DNA of 64,000 nt from Mycolicibacterium elephantis DSM 44368 (GTDB taxonomy: Bacteria; Actinomycetota; Actinomycetes; Mycobacteriales; Mycobacteriaceae), in the NCBI RefSeq assembly GCF_004014805.1, contig NZ_ATDN01000011.1, positions 62,001 through 126,000 on the forward strand. The letters run 5' to 3'. The position numbers and the translations under genes are program-made. Every line of letters starts with the position of its first letter. Position 1 is the stretch's first letter. Below the pieces are notes generated by a model, which had not been told where the DNA came from, made no database searches, and saw only the letters and a program-made list of their open reading frames with translations. Positions 1-12,316 of this stretch are shown here, one piece after another.

Positions 1-495
1 CGACGAGGGCGTCAACGGATTTAATGAGAACCGCTAACTATTTGCGAAATTTGCCCATTGTTGCACTTGACTTTTTCACTTATTTGCCATTCTCACCGCG
101 GTAGGGGACCGTTTCCCGGCAAATCCCCACGTCCCTCTGGGCGATGTGACGAATGTCACCGTGCTGCCGAAAATAGCCACCGCTAAACGGCCCGGAACAA
201 GGCCCAAGTCGACGCCGGTAAAAGGTGACCAGGATTGTTCGCGCCCAAACCGTGACGCAACCGTTGCCAGATCGCTTCCGACCACGGCCGGCGACGGCGC
301 TGAAGACGGCCTCCGGCGGTGCATCGATTAGCTTTGCCGGACTAAGTGATCACCTCGCATATGAGCAGCATATTAACCTTTACGTTATTTGATGTGGGTT
401 TGCTGCCTCTGCAGCCGCTAGGCCGGTCGCCAAGGCCAAGAGCGAATCTGGGAAATATGTCCCACTCTTGGGAATGGCCTGCTAGATTGACGCCC
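1..495. other. Upstream region without a convincing gene
   Basis: This stretch is less GC-rich than the rest of the window, notably in its first 100 bases and around 350-400. I see no ORF with plausible coding character; the short reading frames on both strands look random. It may hold the left edge of the lipid locus and the promoter of the small gene starting at 496, but no clear promoter motif could be assigned. Confidence 0.4.
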
Positions 496-789
496 ATGCT
501 CGATCTCACTGGCCCGAAGCAAACCAGCACCAACGCAGCGTGGCCACCTGATCTGCTAACGGTCGACTCCCGCGACAGGTTTGCGGGCTCGGCGATGCCT
601 TCTGAGGGTGACTGCGCAAACTACGGGATAGTTGCCGTCGCCGGGGACACCTGGCGGTCCCGGGCCCGGTGCAGCTGCGGTTGGCAGGGGAGGCAACACT
701 GGTTGTCAGCTATAGCGGTTTACGATGCGCATCTACATGCGGCCAGCAACCAATGCCGGCCGGCGGTGCCATTAGTATTCAGGAGTTGA
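496..789 (+). CDS. Small hypothetical protein with CxCGW motif
   Basis: Encodes 97 residues if started at the ATG at 496; the open frame extends further upstream to 346 but that part looks non-coding. The C-terminal half has a WRSRARCSCGWQG segment followed by a helix-like stretch with histidines (YDAHLHAA), which looks like a compact folded or metal-binding module. No family is recognised with confidence. It lies directly upstream of the polyketide synthase gene in the same direction, so it could be co-transcribed. It may alternatively be spurious; homologue conservation would settle this. Confidence 0.45.
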   Translation: MLDLTGPKQTSTNAAWPPDLLTVDSRDRFAGSAMPSEGDCANYGIVAVAGDTWRSRARCSCGWQGRQHWLSAIAVYDAHLHAASNQCRPAVPLVFRS

Positions 790-861
790 GACAGGGCGCG
801 ACTTTCCCCTTATTCTGTTTCGGTCGCATTCAGTGCTCACTCCTGAGAGAGGTTTACAGAC

Positions 862-3800
862 GTGGGTGAAACGCGCACAAATTCCGTCGCTGTAATCGGA
901 ATGTCGTGCCGCCTTCCGGGGGGGATTGTTTCCCCTGAGCAGCTATGGGAAGCGTTGCTGCGTGGCGACGACTTCGTAACTGAGGTGCCTGCCGAGCGCT
1001 GGGATGCCGAACAGTACTACGACCCGGAGCCAGGCGTGCCGGGGCGGTCCGTCTCCAAGTGGGGCGCCTTCCTCGACGACGTGGCCGGCTTCGACGCCGA
1101 CTTCTTCGGCATCACTGACCGCGAGGCCACCGCGATCGACCCGCAGCACCGGCTGCTCTTGGAGACCGCATGGGAGGCGGTCGAGCACGCGGGCCTGAAC
1201 CCGACGGCGCTGAGCGGATCCAAGGCCGGCGTGTTCATGGGCGTGACCCACAACGACTACGCGTACCTGGCCGCCGACACCCAGACCCTGGAGGGCCCGT
1301 ACGGGTTCACCGGGACGAGCTTCAGCCTGGCCTCCGGACGCATCGCCTACGCGCTCGGCGTCCACGGCCCGGCCTACACGGTCGACACCGCCTGCTCCTC
1401 GGGCTTGAGCGCGATCCACATGGCCTGCCGCAGCCTGCAGGACGGCGAGAGCGACCTCGCGCTGGCCGGCGGGGTTTCGGTCTTGCTCGAACCCCGCAAG
1501 GCGGCCGGCGGTTCGGCCGCGGGGATGTTGTCCCCGACCGGGCACTGCCGAGCGTTCGACGAAGCCGCCGACGGGTTCGTCTCCGCCGAGGGTTGCGTGG
1601 TGCTCACGCTCAAACGACTCGACGACGCGCTCGAGGCGGGCGACAGGATCATGGCCGTCATCCGGGGCACCGCGGTCAACCAGGACGGCCGCACGGTCAA
1701 CATCGCCACGCCGTCCTCGGAGGCGCAGATCAAGGTGTACCGGGCGGCGCTGGCGGCCGCCGGCGTGGAAGCCGGCACCGTCGGCTTGGTGGAGGCGCAC
1801 GGCACCGGCACCCCGGTCGGCGACCCGCTCGAGTACGCCAGCGTGGCCGAGGTGTACGGCTCCGACGGGCCCTGCGCGCTGGCCTCCGTCAAGACCAACT
1901 TCGGCCACACCCAGTCGGCGGCGGGTGCGCTGGGCGTGATGAAGGCCGTCTTGGCCGTGCAGCACGGCGTCATCCCGCCGAACCTGCACTTCAACCGCCT
2001 GCCCGACGAGCTGACGCGGATCGAGACGCATCTGTTCGTGCCCCAGTCCACGACGGCGTTTCCGACCAACGGTCAGCAGCCCCGGCGGGCCGCGGTCTCG
2101 GCCTACGGGCTGTCCGGGACGAACGCGCACGCCATCGTCGAGCAGCCGCCGGAGCCGGTGGCCCCGCAGAGGCCCGCCGAGGTCTCCGGCCCCCTGCTGT
2201 TCCCGCTGTCGTCGACCTCGGCCGGTGAACTGCGCCGTACCGCGGGGAATCTGGCCGACTGGCTGGCCAAGAGCGGAGACGGCAACGGACGCGGACCGGC
2301 GATCGACCTGTTCGACCTGGGTTACACGCTGTCGCGCCGGCGCGGTCACCGCTCGGTGCGGACCTCCGTGATCGCCGGCGGTCGCGAGGAACTGATCTCG
2401 GCGCTGCGCGACGTGGCCGACGGGGAGAGCCCCTACGAGGCGGCCGTCGGACAGGACGACCGCGGGCCGGTGTGGGTGTTCTCCGGGCAGGGCTCGCAGT
2501 GGGCCGGCATGGGCGCCGAGCTGCTGGCGCGCGAGCCGGTGTTCGCCAACACCGTCGCCGAGCTGGAGGAGTTGATCCAGCGCGAGTCGGATTTCTCTGT
2601 CACACAAGCGATGTCGGCACCGCAGACGGTGACCGGGATCAACCAGGTGCAACCCACCGTGTTCGCGGTCCAGGTCGCTCTTGCCGCGACGATGAAGTCC
2701 TACGGTGTCACGCCCGGCGCGGTCATCGGGCACTCCATGGGCGAGGTGGCGGCCGCGGTGGTCGCGGGGGCGCTGACGCTCGAGGACGGCGTGAAGGTCA
2801 TCTGCCGGCGGTCGAAGCTGATGGCGCGTATCGCCGGTTCGGGCGCGATGGCGTCGGTGGAGTTGCCCGCCTCCCAGGTTCTTTCGGAGCTCGCCGCGCG
2901 CGGTGTCACCGACGTCTCGCTCGCGGTCGTCGCCTCGCCGCAGTCGACCGTCATCGGTGGCGCCACCGAGTCGGTGCGCGACCTGGTCGCCGGGTGGGAG
3001 CAACGCGACGTGATGGCACGCGAGGTCGCGGTGGACGTCGCCTCGCACTCGCCGCAGGTGGATCCGATCCTCGACGAACTGGAGGAGGTCCTTTCCGACC
3101 TCGACCCGATGGAGCCCGAGATCCCGTACTACTCGGCGACGCTGTACGACCCGCGCGACGAGCCGGAGTGGGACGCCTACTACTGGGTGGACAACCTGCG
3201 CCACACCGTGCGGTTCGCCGCAGCCGTGCAGGCGGCGCTCGAGGACGGCTTCCGGGTGTTCGGGGAACTGTCCCCGCACCCGCTGCTCACCCACGCGGTC
3301 GACCAGACGGCCCGTGGCCTCGACATCCCGCTGACCGTGCTGGCGGCCATGCGCCGAGACCAGCAGCTGCCCTTCGGGCTGCGTCCGCTCGTCGCGGATG
3401 TCCACAATGCCGGTGCGGCAGTCGATTTCTCCGTGCTCTACCCGGCCGGGCGGCTGGTCGACGCACCGCTGCCGACTTGGACGCACGAGTCGCTGCTGCT
3501 CGACCGCGACGGTCAGGACGCGACGACGCGCGGGGGATGCACGGTTTCGGTGCACCCGCTGCTCGGCTCGCACGTCGTGCTGCCCGAGGAGCCCGAGCGC
3601 CACGTGTGGCAAGGCGAGGTCGGCACCGAGGCCCAGCCCTGGCTCGGTGACCACCAGGTCCACGAGGTCGCGGTGCTGCCGGGCGCGGCGTACTGCGAAA
3701 TGGCGCTGGCCGCGGCGCGCACCGTGCTCGGCGACACCGCCGAGGTCCGCGACATCGTCTTCGAACAGATGTTGATGCTCGACGAGACGACGCCGATCTC

Positions 3801-6800
3801 GGCCACCGCATCCGCGCTGGCGCCGGGGATCCTCGATTTCGCGGTGGAGACCTACGAAGCCGGCGAACGGACCCGTCGCGCACACGCGGTGCTGCACGCC
3901 GAGGTGGCCACCGATGAGGGCGCCCACGACATCGATACGCTGCTGACCGCTCACGCCGACGGGGTGGACGGCGCAGACCTGCGGGCGGCGTTCGGCGCGT
4001 TGGGGATTCAGCACGGGCCGGCGTTCTCGGGCCTGGCGACGGCCTACACCGCCGACGGTCCCGCGCACACCGTGCTGGCGGTCGTCGCGCTGCCCGGGCC
4101 GCTGCGGGCGCACCAGGGCGCCTACGGCGTGCACCCGGCGCTGCTTGACGCCTGCTTCCAGTCCGTGCTCGCGCATCCGGTCGCGCAGAACGCGGCCGTC
4201 GGGGGCATGCTGCTTCCGTTGGGTGTGCGCCGGTTGCGCGTCAACGGTTCGGCCAGAAACGCGCACTATTGCTACAGCCGGATCGTCAAGGCGGACGCCG
4301 AGGGCATCGAGGCCGACCTCGACATTCTCGACGAGCGAGGCGCGATCCTTTTGAGCCTGGAGGGATTACGGCTGGGCACCGGCGCCTCGCAGAAGGCGCA
4401 GGCGGACCGCGTGCTCAACGAGCGGCTGCTGAGCATCGAATGGCACCAGCGCGAGCTTCCCGAGGCCGACTCCGTCGACGCGGGATCGTGGCTGCTGATC
4501 AAGACCAGCGGCAACGGCGACATCCTCACCGCGGCGCTCGGCGATGCGCTGAAGGCCGCGGGCGCAGAGTGCTCGACGATGGCGTGGCCACAGCACGCTG
4601 ACCACCAGAGCAACACCGAACTGCTGATGTCCTACGTCGGCGAGCAGGTGCTCACCGGTGTGGTGGTCGTGCCGGATCTCGCCGACGGCGATGCCGGCGC
4701 CCACGCGTCGGTGCGAGGCGGCGACCATGTGCGTCACCTGGTGCGGATCATCCGTGAACTGCCGGAAGCCCCGGGGGAACCGCCGCGGCTCTACGTCGTG
4801 ACGCGGAACGCGCAATCGGTTGTCGCCGACGACGTTCCGAACCTGGAGCATGCCGGTCTGCGCGGCTTCATCCGCGCGATCGGGATGGAGCACCCGCGGC
4901 TGCGCGCCAGCCAGATCGACATCGACGAGGCGACCGGCGTCGAGCAGTTGGCCCGCCAGCTGCTGACCGGGTCGGACGAGGACGAGACCGCATGGCGCGA
5001 CGGTCAGTGGTACACCGCGCGGTTGAGCCCGGCTCCGCTGCGCGCCGACGAGCGATACACCGCAACGGCGTCCAACCAGCATGACGGTATGCGGCTGCAG
5101 ATCCGCACGCCGGGTGACCTGGAATCGCTGGAAATGGTGTCGTCCGAACGAGTTCCGCCCGGCCCCGGCCAGATCGAGGTCGCGGTCAGCGCGTCCAGCA
5201 TCAACTTCGTCGACGTGCTCGTCGCGTTCGGTCGCTGCCCCAGCTTCGACGGACGGCTGCCGGAACTGGGCTCGGAGTTCGGCGGCGTGGTCACCGCGGT
5301 CGGTCCCGGCGTGACGACCCACCAGGTGGGGGACCGCGTCGGTGGCGTCTCGGCCAACGGCTGCTGGGGCAACTACGTCATCTGCGAGGCCAACCTCGCG
5401 ACCAAGTTGCCCGACGGGCTCGAGGAGCATCACGCCGCGGCGGTCGGCCTCGCGTACGGCACGGTGTGGCTCGGCCTGCAGGAGCTGGCGAGGATCTCCT
5501 CGACCGACAAGGTGCTGATCCATTCCGCCACCGGCGGTGTCGGCCAGGCCGCCATCGCGGTGGCCCGCGCGGCCGGTGCGGAGATCTACGCCACCGCCGG
5601 CAGCGAGGCTCGGCGCCAGCTGTTGCGGGACTGGGGGATCGAGCACGTCTACGACTCCCGCAGCACCGAGTTCGCCGACCAGATCCGCCGCGACACCGAC
5701 GGCTACGGCGTGGACATCGTGCTGAACTCGGTGACCGGCGCCGCGCAGCGGGCCGGCCTGGAGCTGCTCGCCTTCGGCGGCCGCTTCCTCGAGATCGGCA
5801 AGCGTGACATCTACGGCGACACCCGGGTCGGCCTGTTCCCGTTCCGTCGCAACCTGTCGTTCTATGCGATCGACCTGGCGCTGATGACGGTCACCCACCC
5901 CGACAAGGTCCGTGGCCTGCTGGAGAAGGTGTACCAGCTGACCGCCGACGGCTCGCTGCCGCTGCCGGACATCACCCGCTACCCGCTCGCCGAGGCGGCC
6001 AGCGCGATCCGGCAGATCGGCGGCGCCCAGCACATCGGCAAGCTGGTGCTCGACGTGTCGCACTCCGGCACCACCGAGGTGATGGTGCCGCCGGAGGAGG
6101 CTCCGACCTTCCGCTCCGACGGTGCCTACATCGTCACCGGCGGCCTCGGCGGACTGGGTCTGTTCCTCGCCGAGAAGATGGCTGAACAGGGTTGCGGACG
6201 CATCGTTCTCACCTCGCGCAGTAAGCCGAGCGTCAAGGCACAGGAGATCGTGGAGCTCATCCGGTCCACGGGCGCCGACATCGTGGTCGAGTGCGGCGAC
6301 ATCGCCGCGGAGGGCACGGCCGAACGGCTGGTGGCCGCCGCGACCGCGACCGGGCTGCCGCTGCGCGGCGTGCTGCACGCGGCGGCGGTCGTCGAGGACG
6401 CCACCCTGCCGAACATCACCGACGACCTCGTAGAACGGGACTGGGCGCCAAAGGTCTACGGCGTCTGGAACCTGCACCGTGCGACGCAAGGGCAGCCGCT
6501 GGACTGGTTCTGCTCGTTCTCGTCGGCCGCCGCGCTGGTGGGGTCGCCGGGCCAGGGTGCCTACGCCGCGGCCAACAGCTGGCTGGACGCGTTCACGCGC
6601 TGGCGCCGTGCGCAGGGCCTTCCCGCCAGCGCCATCGCATGGGGCGCCTGGGGCGAGATCGGCCGCGGCACCGCGCTGGCCGAGAACGACGCGGCGATCC
6701 TGCCCGACGAGGGCGCCTACGCCTTCGAGTCCCTGCTGCGCTACGACCGCGTGTACACCGGTTACGCCCCGATTCTCGGGACGCCCTGGCTGACCGCGTT

Positions 6801-7149
6801 CGCGCAGCGCAGCCCGTTCGCCTCGGCGTTCAAGTCGGCAAGCCAGAGTTCCTCCGAGGGAAGGAAACTCCGGGCCGAGCTGGCCGCGCTGCCGCGCGAC
6901 GAGTGGCCGACGCATCTGAGAAGGTTGATCTCCGAGCAGGTCGGCCTGATCCTGCGGCGCGCGATCGATCCCGACCGCCCGCTGTCCGAATACGGGCTGG
7001 ACTCGCTGGGCAACCTCGAACTCCGTACCCGGATCGAAGCCGAAACGGGAATCCGCATCACCGCAATGGGAGTCAACACCGTGCGCGCATTGGCCGACAG
7101 CCTGTGCGAGACACTCGCGGCAGACGACACGGTCGCGGCGTCCTCATGA
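862..7149 (+). CDS. Mas/Pks5-type reducing polyketide synthase
   Basis: This 2095-residue iterative type I polyketide synthase has the order KS-AT-DH-ER-KR-ACP, the layout of mycocerosic acid synthase and Pks2/Pks3/Pks5, and is of usual length. KS (about 8-430) has DTACSSG with Cys178, His313 in EAHGTGT and His349 in NFGHT. AT has GHSMGE with Ser625 and a VASHSP motif, the Mas-like variant of the methylmalonyl-selective YASH. DH His931 lies in [14 protein letters not shown] (about 1410-1735) carries HSATGGVGQ near 1554. KR starts near 1754 with TGGLGGLG and has Tyr1901. The ACP serine is 2048 in GLDSLGN. The GTG at 862 follows a GAGAGAGG-like stretch. It probably makes methyl-branched fatty acids, which papA-type acyltransferases downstream would transfer. 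Family assignment is firm; the product is inferred. Confidence 0.95.
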   Translation: MGETRTNSVAVIGMSCRLPGGIVSPEQLWEALLRGDDFVTEVPAERWDAEQYYDPEPGVPGRSVSKWGAFLDDVAGFDADFFGITDREATAIDPQHRLLLETAWEAVEHAGLNPTALSGSKAGVFMGVTHNDYAYLAADTQTLEGPYGFTGTSFSLASGRIAYALGVHGPAYTVDTACSSGLSAIHMACRSLQDGESDLALAGGVSVLLEPRKAAGGSAAGMLSPTGHCRAFDEAADGFVSAEGCVVLTLKRLDDALEAGDRIMAVIRGTAVNQDGRTVNIATPSSEAQIKVYRAALAAAGVEAGTVGLVEAHGTGTPVGDPLEYASVAEVYGSDGPCALASVKTNFGHTQSAAGALGVMKAVLAVQHGVIPPNLHFNRLPDELTRIETHLFVPQSTTAFPTNGQQPRRAAVSAYGLSGTNAHAIVEQPPEPVAPQRPAEVSGPLLFPLSSTSAGELRRTAGNLADWLAKSGDGNGRGPAIDLFDLGYTLSRRRGHRSVRTSVIAGGREELISALRDVADGESPYEAAVGQDDRGPVWVFSGQGSQWAGMGAELLAREPVFANTVAELEELIQRESDFSVTQAMSAPQTVTGINQVQPTVFAVQVALAATMKSYGVTPGAVIGHSMGEVAAAVVAGALTLEDGVKVICRRSKLMARIAGSGAMASVELPASQVLSELAARGVTDVSLAVVASPQSTVIGGATESVRDLVAGWEQRDVMAREVAVDVASHSPQVDPILDELEEVLSDLDPMEPEIPYYSATLYDPRDEPEWDAYYWVDNLRHTVRFAAAVQAALEDGFRVFGELSPHPLLTHAVDQTARGLDIPLTVLAAMRRDQQLPFGLRPLVADVHNAGAAVDFSVLYPAGRLVDAPLPTWTHESLLLDRDGQDATTRGGCTVSVHPLLGSHVVLPEEPERHVWQGEVGTEAQPWLGDHQVHEVAVLPGAAYCEMALAAARTVLGDTAEVRDIVFEQMLMLDETTPISATASALAPGILDFAVETYEAGERTRRAHAVLHAEVATDEGAHDIDTLLTAHADGVDGADLRAAFGALGIQHGPAFSGLATAYTADGPAHTVLAVVALPGPLRAHQGAYGVHPALLDACFQSVLAHPVAQNAAVGGMLLPLGVRRLRVNGSARNAHYCYSRIVKADAEGIEADLDILDERGAILLSLEGLRLGTGASQKAQADRVLNERLLSIEWHQRELPEADSVDAGSWLLIKTSGNGDILTAALGDALKAAGAECSTMAWPQHADHQSNTELLMSYVGEQVLTGVVVVPDLADGDAGAHASVRGGDHVRHLVRIIRELPEAPGEPPRLYVVTRNAQSVVADDVPNLEHAGLRGFIRAIGMEHPRLRASQIDIDEATGVEQLARQLLTGSDEDETAWRDGQWYTARLSPAPLRADERYTATASNQHDGMRLQIRTPGDLESLEMVSSERVPPGPGQIEVAVSASSINFVDVLVAFGRCPSFDGRLPELGSEFGGVVTAVGPGVTTHQVGDRVGGVSANGCWGNYVICEANLATKLPDGLEEHHAAAVGLAYGTVWLGLQELARISSTDKVLIHSATGGVGQAAIAVARAAGAEIYATAGSEARRQLLRDWGIEHVYDSRSTEFADQIRRDTDGYGVDIVLNSVTGAAQRAGLELLAFGGRFLEIGKRDIYGDTRVGLFPFRRNLSFYAIDLALMTVTHPDKVRGLLEKVYQLTADGSLPLPDITRYPLAEAASAIRQIGGAQHIGKLVLDVSHSGTTEVMVPPEEAPTFRSDGAYIVTGGLGGLGLFLAEKMAEQGCGRIVLTSRSKPSVKAQEIVELIRSTGADIVVECGDIAAEGTAERLVAAATATGLPLRGVLHAAAVVEDATLPNITDDLVERDWAPKVYGVWNLHRATQGQPLDWFCSFSSAAALVGSPGQGAYAAANSWLDAFTRWRRAQGLPASAIAWGAWGEIGRGTALAENDAAILPDEGAYAFESLLRYDRVYTGYAPILGTPWLTAFAQRSPFASAFKSASQSSSEGRKLRAELAALPRDEWPTHLRRLISEQVGLILRRAIDPDRPLSEYGLDSLGNLELRTRIEAETGIRITAMGVNTVRALADSLCETLAADDTVAASS

Positions 7150-7174
7150 CGACTGCACCGAAGGAGGCGAAATA

Positions 7175-8620
7175 ATGTTCGCGCTAGAGGCAATCCACGA
7201 GTGGGTGGACGCTCCGGGCCAGCTGATCACGTGGGATCCGTCACCGGCGACCCTTGCGAAGGTCAGCGAGGCCCCGATCGCCGACGTGCCCGCCAGTTAC
7301 CAGCAGGCGCAACATCTTCGGAACTATCGCGACCATGCGGCCCGAGGCACCGAGATGGCCCGGTTGACCATCCCGGCGTGGAACATCGCCGGCCGCTGCG
7401 ATGTGCGGGCCATGACACATGTGCTCAACGCCTACCTTCGACGCCACGACACCTACCGCAGCTGGTTTCAGTTCGACGAAGATGACCGCATCGTGCGACG
7501 TACGCTGCGCAGCCCCAAGGACATCAAGTTCGTCGCATCCGAGCGCGGCGAGAAGACCGCCGCCGAGTGGCGCGACCACATCCTGGCAACCCCGTCTCCG
7601 CTGAACTGGGATTGCTTCCGCTTCGGGGTCATTCAGCGCTCGGACCACTTCACGTTCTGGATGAGCGTGGATCATCTGCACGTGGACGCCATGTTCATGG
7701 GCCTGGCGTTCGTCGAGATCCACATGATGTACGCCGCGCTGGTGGGCGGCGGTGCGCCCATCCCGCTTCCGGAGGCAGGCAGCTATGAGGACTACTGCAT
7801 CCGGCAGCGCGAGTTCACCTCCTCGTTGACGCTCGACTCGCCTCAGGTGAACGAATGGATCAAGTTCGCCAGGGGTAACAACGGAACCCTGCCGCAGTTC
7901 CCGCTTCCGCTCGGCGACCCGGCGGTGCCGTGCGAGGGCGATCTGATGACGGTGCAGCTGATGGACGAAAAGCAGTCGGACCGCTTCGAATCGGCGTGCA
8001 TCAAGGCGGGTGCGCGGTTCATCGGCGGGGTGTTCGCCGCGACGGCTCTGGCCGAGCATCAGCTCACCGGTGCGGACACCTACTACGTCATCACGCCGAC
8101 CAGCACGCGCAGCACGCAAGCCGAGGTGATGACGACGGGCTGGTTCACCGGCACGGTTCCGATCACGGTGCCCGTCAGCCCGGCGTCGTTCGCCGAAACC
8201 GCAAGGGCGGCACAGGCTTCGTTCGACTCCGGTCTGGCCCTGGCACATGTTCCGTTCGACCGGGTGCTGGAACTGGCCGCCGCCGAACGCGGGTTGACGC
8301 CGCCGAAGCCGGGTGTGCCGATGATCTCCTACCTCGACGCCACGATCGCGCCGCTGTCACCGGCCGTCGTCGCCGAGTGGAACGGGCTGAACGGCAAGAT
8401 CTACAGCGAACTGGGCGCCGCCCACCAGGTGGGCATGTGGATCAACCGGTTCGGCAACGGCACGTCGGTGACGCTGGCGTTCCCGAACAATCCGATCGCC
8501 CGTGAGTCGGTCACCCGCTACGTCGACGCGATGAAGGCGATGTTCGTGCGGGTCGCCGACGGCCGCGGCGAGCTGGCGGCGTCGCCGGAACTCGTCGGCG
8601 TCACCCAGAAACTGTCCTAG
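7175..8620 (+). CDS. PapA-type polyketide-associated acyltransferase
   Basis: Encodes 481 residues of the condensation-like acyltransferase family, which moves polyketide or fatty acyl chains from a synthase ACP or CoA to hydroxyls of trehalose or diol acceptors. The catalytic HxxxD motif is HLHVD at His167-Asp171. The PapA-family DFGWG-like motif seems replaced by NRFGNG near residue 427. The ATG at 7175 has a strong AAGGAGG ribosome binding site at 7161-7167, and the gene starts 25 bases after the synthase stop, so the two are almost certainly one operon. This matches the pks-papA pairs of sulfolipid, diacyl/polyacyltrehalose, trehalose polyphleate and lipooligosaccharide loci. The exact acceptor cannot be read from sequence. 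Confidence 0.88.
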   Translation: MFALEAIHEWVDAPGQLITWDPSPATLAKVSEAPIADVPASYQQAQHLRNYRDHAARGTEMARLTIPAWNIAGRCDVRAMTHVLNAYLRRHDTYRSWFQFDEDDRIVRRTLRSPKDIKFVASERGEKTAAEWRDHILATPSPLNWDCFRFGVIQRSDHFTFWMSVDHLHVDAMFMGLAFVEIHMMYAALVGGGAPIPLPEAGSYEDYCIRQREFTSSLTLDSPQVNEWIKFARGNNGTLPQFPLPLGDPAVPCEGDLMTVQLMDEKQSDRFESACIKAGARFIGGVFAATALAEHQLTGADTYYVITPTSTRSTQAEVMTTGWFTGTVPITVPVSPASFAETARAAQASFDSGLALAHVPFDRVLELAAAERGLTPPKPGVPMISYLDATIAPLSPAVVAEWNGLNGKIYSELGAAHQVGMWINRFGNGTSVTLAFPNNPIARESVTRYVDAMKAMFVRVADGRGELAASPELVGVTQKLS

Positions 8621-8644
8621 CCGCGGGGTGACACGGACATCTCG

Positions 8645-10003
8645 ATGACTGAGGCGGTACAAGCGCGGCCGGACAACCGGCTCTCGTTCACCGACCAGCT
8701 GCTGTTCCTCGGACAGCGAGCCACCGGTCAGGAACTCGTCATGCAGTGCGTGTGGGTGTATGAGCACCCCGTCGACATGGACGGCTTGCGCCGGTTCCAC
8801 GACAACTTCGGATACGGGCTGTACGGGCGGGTGATCGAACGCTCTCCGCTGCCGTTCGGCAGGCACCGGTGGGTGTCCTCGCCGGGGCCGGCCTCACCCC
8901 TCGACATCGTCGAAACCCCGCGTCCGCGAGCCGAACTCACCGATTGGATCGACGAACGCGCTCAGCTGCCCATCGACCCGGAAACCGGGCCCAGCTGGCA
9001 TCTCGGGGTGCTGCCGATGACCGACGGGTCCACCGCGGTCTCCATGGTCGGCTCGCACTGTCTGGCCGACGGGCTCGGCGGGCTGCTGACGATCGTCGAT
9101 GCGATCCAAGGCAACCGGCGCGACTTCGGCTATCCGTTGCCGCGCTCACGCCCGCGGTTCCGGACAGCCGCCACCGATCTCAGGGAGACGGCGCGCGGAC
9201 TTCCCGAGGTGGCGCGCACGCTGGTGAAGGCCGGTAAGCAGGCCGTGCGCCGCCGCCATGAGTTCAGCGGGCCCGGCGGACCACGCGCCGAGACGAATCA
9301 GGCCGGCATGGACGAACACGTCGTCGTGCCCGCGGTCACCATCTACATCGACCTCGCCGACTGGGACGCACGCGCGCAGGCGCTCAACGGATCGAGCCAC
9401 TCGTTGGTCGCCGGGTTCGCCGCGAAACTCGCCGAACGCCTCGAGCGGTGCCGCGCCGACGGTGCCGTCACCCTGCACCTGCCGATCAGCACCCGCACCG
9501 CGGATGACACGCGGGCCAACGCGGCGTCGATCGCCACCGCCGTCATCGACCCCACCTCGGTGACCACCGACCTGTCGGCGGCCCGCCGCGAGATCAAGCA
9601 GGCGCTCACGACGCTGCGCGAAGAGCCCGACGAGACCCTCGAGCTGCTGCCGCTGACCCCGTTCATCCCGAAGCGAGCCGTCAAACGCGGCTCCGATGTG
9701 GTGTTCAGCTTCGCCGACATGCCCGTATCCTGTTCCATCCTCGGCGATGTCGATTCCATCGTCGCGCGCGCCGACGGCACCGAAGCCGAGTACGTCATGC
9801 TCCGCGGGGTGGACCGGCACGTGCCACGCGGATACCTCGAGCATCGCGGCGGGCTGCTGACCGTGCTGGCCGGACGCATCTGTGGCAAGGTGTCGATCAC
9901 CGTGGTCGGCTACCAGGCCGGCGAAGAGAACTCCAAGGCCCGGTTGCGCGAGCTGGCCGCCAAAGTACTGGCCGAGTTCGAGCTCACCGGCGTCATCGAG
10001 TAA
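8645..10003 (+). CDS. HxxxD acyltransferase, paralogue 1 of 3
   Basis: A 452-residue protein of the condensation/WS-DGAT-like acyltransferase fold. It has an HCLAD motif (His138), preceded by a GRHRWV segment and DERAQLPIDPETGP. The C-terminal end GYQAGEENSKARLREL recurs in the next two paralogues. It begins 24 bases after papA in the same direction, so it likely belongs to the pks operon. Genes of this type sit next to pks5-like genes in mycobacterial lipooligosaccharide loci (from memory). It probably acylates the trehalose or glycan core, each paralogue at a different position or with a different chain; that division of labour is inference. Confidence 0.78.
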   Translation: MTEAVQARPDNRLSFTDQLLFLGQRATGQELVMQCVWVYEHPVDMDGLRRFHDNFGYGLYGRVIERSPLPFGRHRWVSSPGPASPLDIVETPRPRAELTDWIDERAQLPIDPETGPSWHLGVLPMTDGSTAVSMVGSHCLADGLGGLLTIVDAIQGNRRDFGYPLPRSRPRFRTAATDLRETARGLPEVARTLVKAGKQAVRRRHEFSGPGGPRAETNQAGMDEHVVVPAVTIYIDLADWDARAQALNGSSHSLVAGFAAKLAERLERCRADGAVTLHLPISTRTADDTRANAASIATAVIDPTSVTTDLSAARREIKQALTTLREEPDETLELLPLTPFIPKRAVKRGSDVVFSFADMPVSCSILGDVDSIVARADGTEAEYVMLRGVDRHVPRGYLEHRGGLLTVLAGRICGKVSITVVGYQAGEENSKARLRELAAKVLAEFELTGVIE

Positions 10004-10013
10004 CAAGAAAAGT

Positions 10014-11420
10014 ATGGCCATCCAAACCAACCCGAGGTGGCAACGGCTGAGACGTCGTGCCGCCAAAACCGAAGGTGCGCAGGAAAATCAGCTCACCTTC
10101 ATGGACCAAGCCGGCTTCCAGCTGCTGCGCGCGACTGGGCGCGGCCAACTCATGCAGATGCTGTGGATCTACGAGCATCCCGTCGACTACGAGGGGCTGC
10201 GGCGGTTTCACCGCAACTTCGGCTACGGACTGGCCGGCCGCCGGATCGAGCGGTCAGTGCTGCCGTTCGGCAGGCACCGCTGGGTCTCGTCGCTCGGCCC
10301 TGTCGCCGATCTCGACATCGCCGAACCGCGGCCCCGTTCAGAGGTCAGCGACTGGTTCGACGAACGGGCCCAGGTGCCGGTCGATCCGGAGTGGGGCCCC
10401 GGTTGGCACATGGGTGTGCTGCCGATGACCGACGGGTCGACCGCGGTCACCTTGGTGGGGTCGCATCATCTCGCCGACGGTGTGGCTGCGCTGCTGTCGG
10501 TCGTCGAGGCGGTCCACGGCGCCCGGCGCGACCTCGGTTATCCACCGCCACGGTCGCGCAAGCGTTTTCGCGCCGCGGTGACCGATCTCGGGCAAACCGT
10601 CAGAGGCGTACCCGAGGCGGCGCGGACGACGGTCAATGCCGCGAAGCTCGGCTTGCAGAGCCGCGGGGAGGCGGCGGTGCCGACCACGCCCACCCCGTCG
10701 GCCACCGGGTGGCCCGATCCCGAGGCCCGGGTCGTGGTCCCGGCCGTCACCGCCCTGGTGGACCTGGCCCAATGGGACACCCGCGCCGAATCACTCAACG
10801 GCACAAGCTATTCCCTGGTGGCCGGTGTCGCCGCCAGACTGGGTGAGCGCATGGGGCGCAAACGCGCCGACGGCAAGGTGACTTTGGTGATGGCGCTCAA
10901 CGGGCGCACCGGGCTGGAGGACACCCGGGCGAACGCAATGCTTTTCGCGTCCGCCGACATCGATCCGGCCCCGGTGACAACCGACCTCGACGATGCGCGA
11001 AGCACCGTTCGGCAGGCGCTACAGACGGCCAGAGATGAGCCCGACCCGACCTTGCAGCTGCTGCCACTGGTGCCGTTCGTGCCAAGGCGGGCGTTGAAGC
11101 GAGTGGTCGAGCAGTTCCTGGGATCCGGTGCCGAGCTTCCGGTTTCGTGCTCCAACCTGGGCGACGTGCACCCTTCGGTGGCGTGCCCGGACGGCACCGA
11201 AGCCGAGTACACCATGCTTCGCGGTGTCGATCAGAACGTGCGCCGCGCCGACCTGGAACGCGCGGGCGGGCAGCTCGTCGTGGTGGCAGGCCGTATCAGC
11301 GGCAAGATCGCCATCGACATCATCGGCTATCAGGTCGGCGCCGAGAACTCCAAGCAACGGTTGCGGGAGTTGGCGGCGAGCACACTGGCCGAGTTCGGGC
11401 TCAGCGGCGAGATCATCTAG
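10014..11420 (+). CDS. HxxxD acyltransferase, paralogue 2 of 3
   Basis: Encodes 468 residues, clearly paralogous to the gene just upstream: the blocks [42 protein letters not shown] and [16 protein letters not shown] are shared. The HxxxD motif is HHLAD at His151. ATG 10014 is chosen because it lies 10 bases after the previous stop and restores the N-terminal alignment of the paralogues; the open frame continues further 5' inside the previous gene. An N-terminal basic stretch ([12 protein letters not shown]) is not present in paralogue 1. It converges with the methyltransferase on the opposite strand, their stop codons overlapping. Acyltransferase role by family; substrate unknown. Confidence 0.78.
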   Translation: MAIQTNPRWQRLRRRAAKTEGAQENQLTFMDQAGFQLLRATGRGQLMQMLWIYEHPVDYEGLRRFHRNFGYGLAGRRIERSVLPFGRHRWVSSLGPVADLDIAEPRPRSEVSDWFDERAQVPVDPEWGPGWHMGVLPMTDGSTAVTLVGSHHLADGVAALLSVVEAVHGARRDLGYPPPRSRKRFRAAVTDLGQTVRGVPEAARTTVNAAKLGLQSRGEAAVPTTPTPSATGWPDPEARVVVPAVTALVDLAQWDTRAESLNGTSYSLVAGVAARLGERMGRKRADGKVTLVMALNGRTGLEDTRANAMLFASADIDPAPVTTDLDDARSTVRQALQTARDEPDPTLQLLPLVPFVPRRALKRVVEQFLGSGAELPVSCSNLGDVHPSVACPDGTEAEYTMLRGVDQNVRRADLERAGGQLVVVAGRISGKIAIDIIGYQVGAENSKQRLRELAASTLAEFGLSGEII

Positions 11421-12238
11421 TTCTTGACCAAGCAGTACAGCCGGTAAGACAGGTCGCCCCTTTCGACCTCCTCGTACAGCGGAGAGCCCTTGGTGACGGC
11501 GACGTCACGCCCGAACCTGCGCAACAACTTCGGCGCGTGCCGGTTGATCAGCTCTTGGTAGCGCGGCGAGTTCATTTCCAGCCCGCGCAGCACCTGCTTG
11601 TTGATCTCCTCTTCCGACACCAGCTGCAGCGACGAATCCCTAAGCGCGGCTTCCCATTCGGGAATGCCGTCGCGGTCGCGAAGATCGGCGTAGAGGAAGT
11701 GCCCGCCCGGCGCGAGCACCCGGACGACTTCGGCCAGGAACCGACGGTAGTTGGGGTAGAGGTGCGCCGCTTCGACGTTGATGACCGCGTCGAAGCTCTC
11801 GTCGGGGAACGGCAGGTTCTCGGCGTCACCCTGAACGAACGACAGTCCGGGCAGTTGGTGCCGCCGCTTGCAGAACTCGATGCCCGCGGGGTTGAGATCC
11901 AGGCCGGTGTAGGACGCCGGACGCATGGTGCGTGTGATGTATGAGGCGGCGCCGCCGTGGCCGCAGCTGACCTCCAGCACCCGTTTGCCTTCAAGATCGG
12001 TCTGCGCCGCCACCCGGTGGTAGAGCTGAATGCAGAGCCGATCGGGTTCGTCCGAGGGATCCAGTGGCAGATTCATCGGCGGGTCTTCCTCATATCCCCA
12101 GTTGAGGAAGAGGACTTCGTCTGTACCGAGCCGCCGGGTCACCAGGCTGTAGCCGTACTTGCCGATGACCTTTCCGAGGTGTCGGTGCGAGAAGTTGACG
12201 ACCTTGGTGACCACCGGTCGGTAAATTTGCTCAATCAT
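11417..12238 (-). CDS. Class I SAM O-methyltransferase, Rv2952-like
   Basis: A 273-residue SAM-dependent methyltransferase. Motif I reads [15 protein letters not shown] (about residues 87-101), followed by [12 protein letters not shown] and [12 protein letters not shown]. The motif I wording resembles the phthiotriol/phenolphthiotriol dimycocerosate methyltransferase (Rv2952) and the fatty-acid O-methyltransferase of glycopeptidolipid loci, so it likely methylates a lipid or sugar hydroxyl of the locus product. ATG 12238 is preferred over the upstream in-frame ATG at 12337, since [15 protein letters not shown] looks like the conserved N-terminus. It lies on the opposite strand between acyltransferase paralogues 2 and 3. 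Confidence 0.85.
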   Translation of the reverse strand: MIEQIYRPVVTKVVNFSHRHLGKVIGKYGYSLVTRRLGTDEVLFLNWGYEEDPPMNLPLDPSDEPDRLCIQLYHRVAAQTDLEGKRVLEVSCGHGGAASYITRTMRPASYTGLDLNPAGIEFCKRRHQLPGLSFVQGDAENLPFPDESFDAVINVEAAHLYPNYRRFLAEVVRVLAPGGHFLYADLRDRDGIPEWEAALRDSSLQLVSEEEINKQVLRGLEMNSPRYQELINRHAPKLLRRFGRDVAVTKGSPLYEEVERGDLSYRLYCLVKN

Positions 12239-12316
12239 CGGTGCCAGTATTTCAGGCGCACGACATAATGTCTGCGGCAGGTGCAAAGTGCGCCCGGGTC
12301 GAAGAGAAGAGGTGAC

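Noticed and set aside
76..324. Possible small gene on the minus strand at the left edge
   Set aside because: No ribosome site, no motif, and an overlapping frame on the other strand of similar length; it looks random.
943..4266. Very long open frame (1107 codons) antisense to the polyketide synthase
   Set aside because: It is an Arg/His-rich shadow of the high-GC synthase gene with no domain or motif; the sense frame is an obvious six-domain enzyme.
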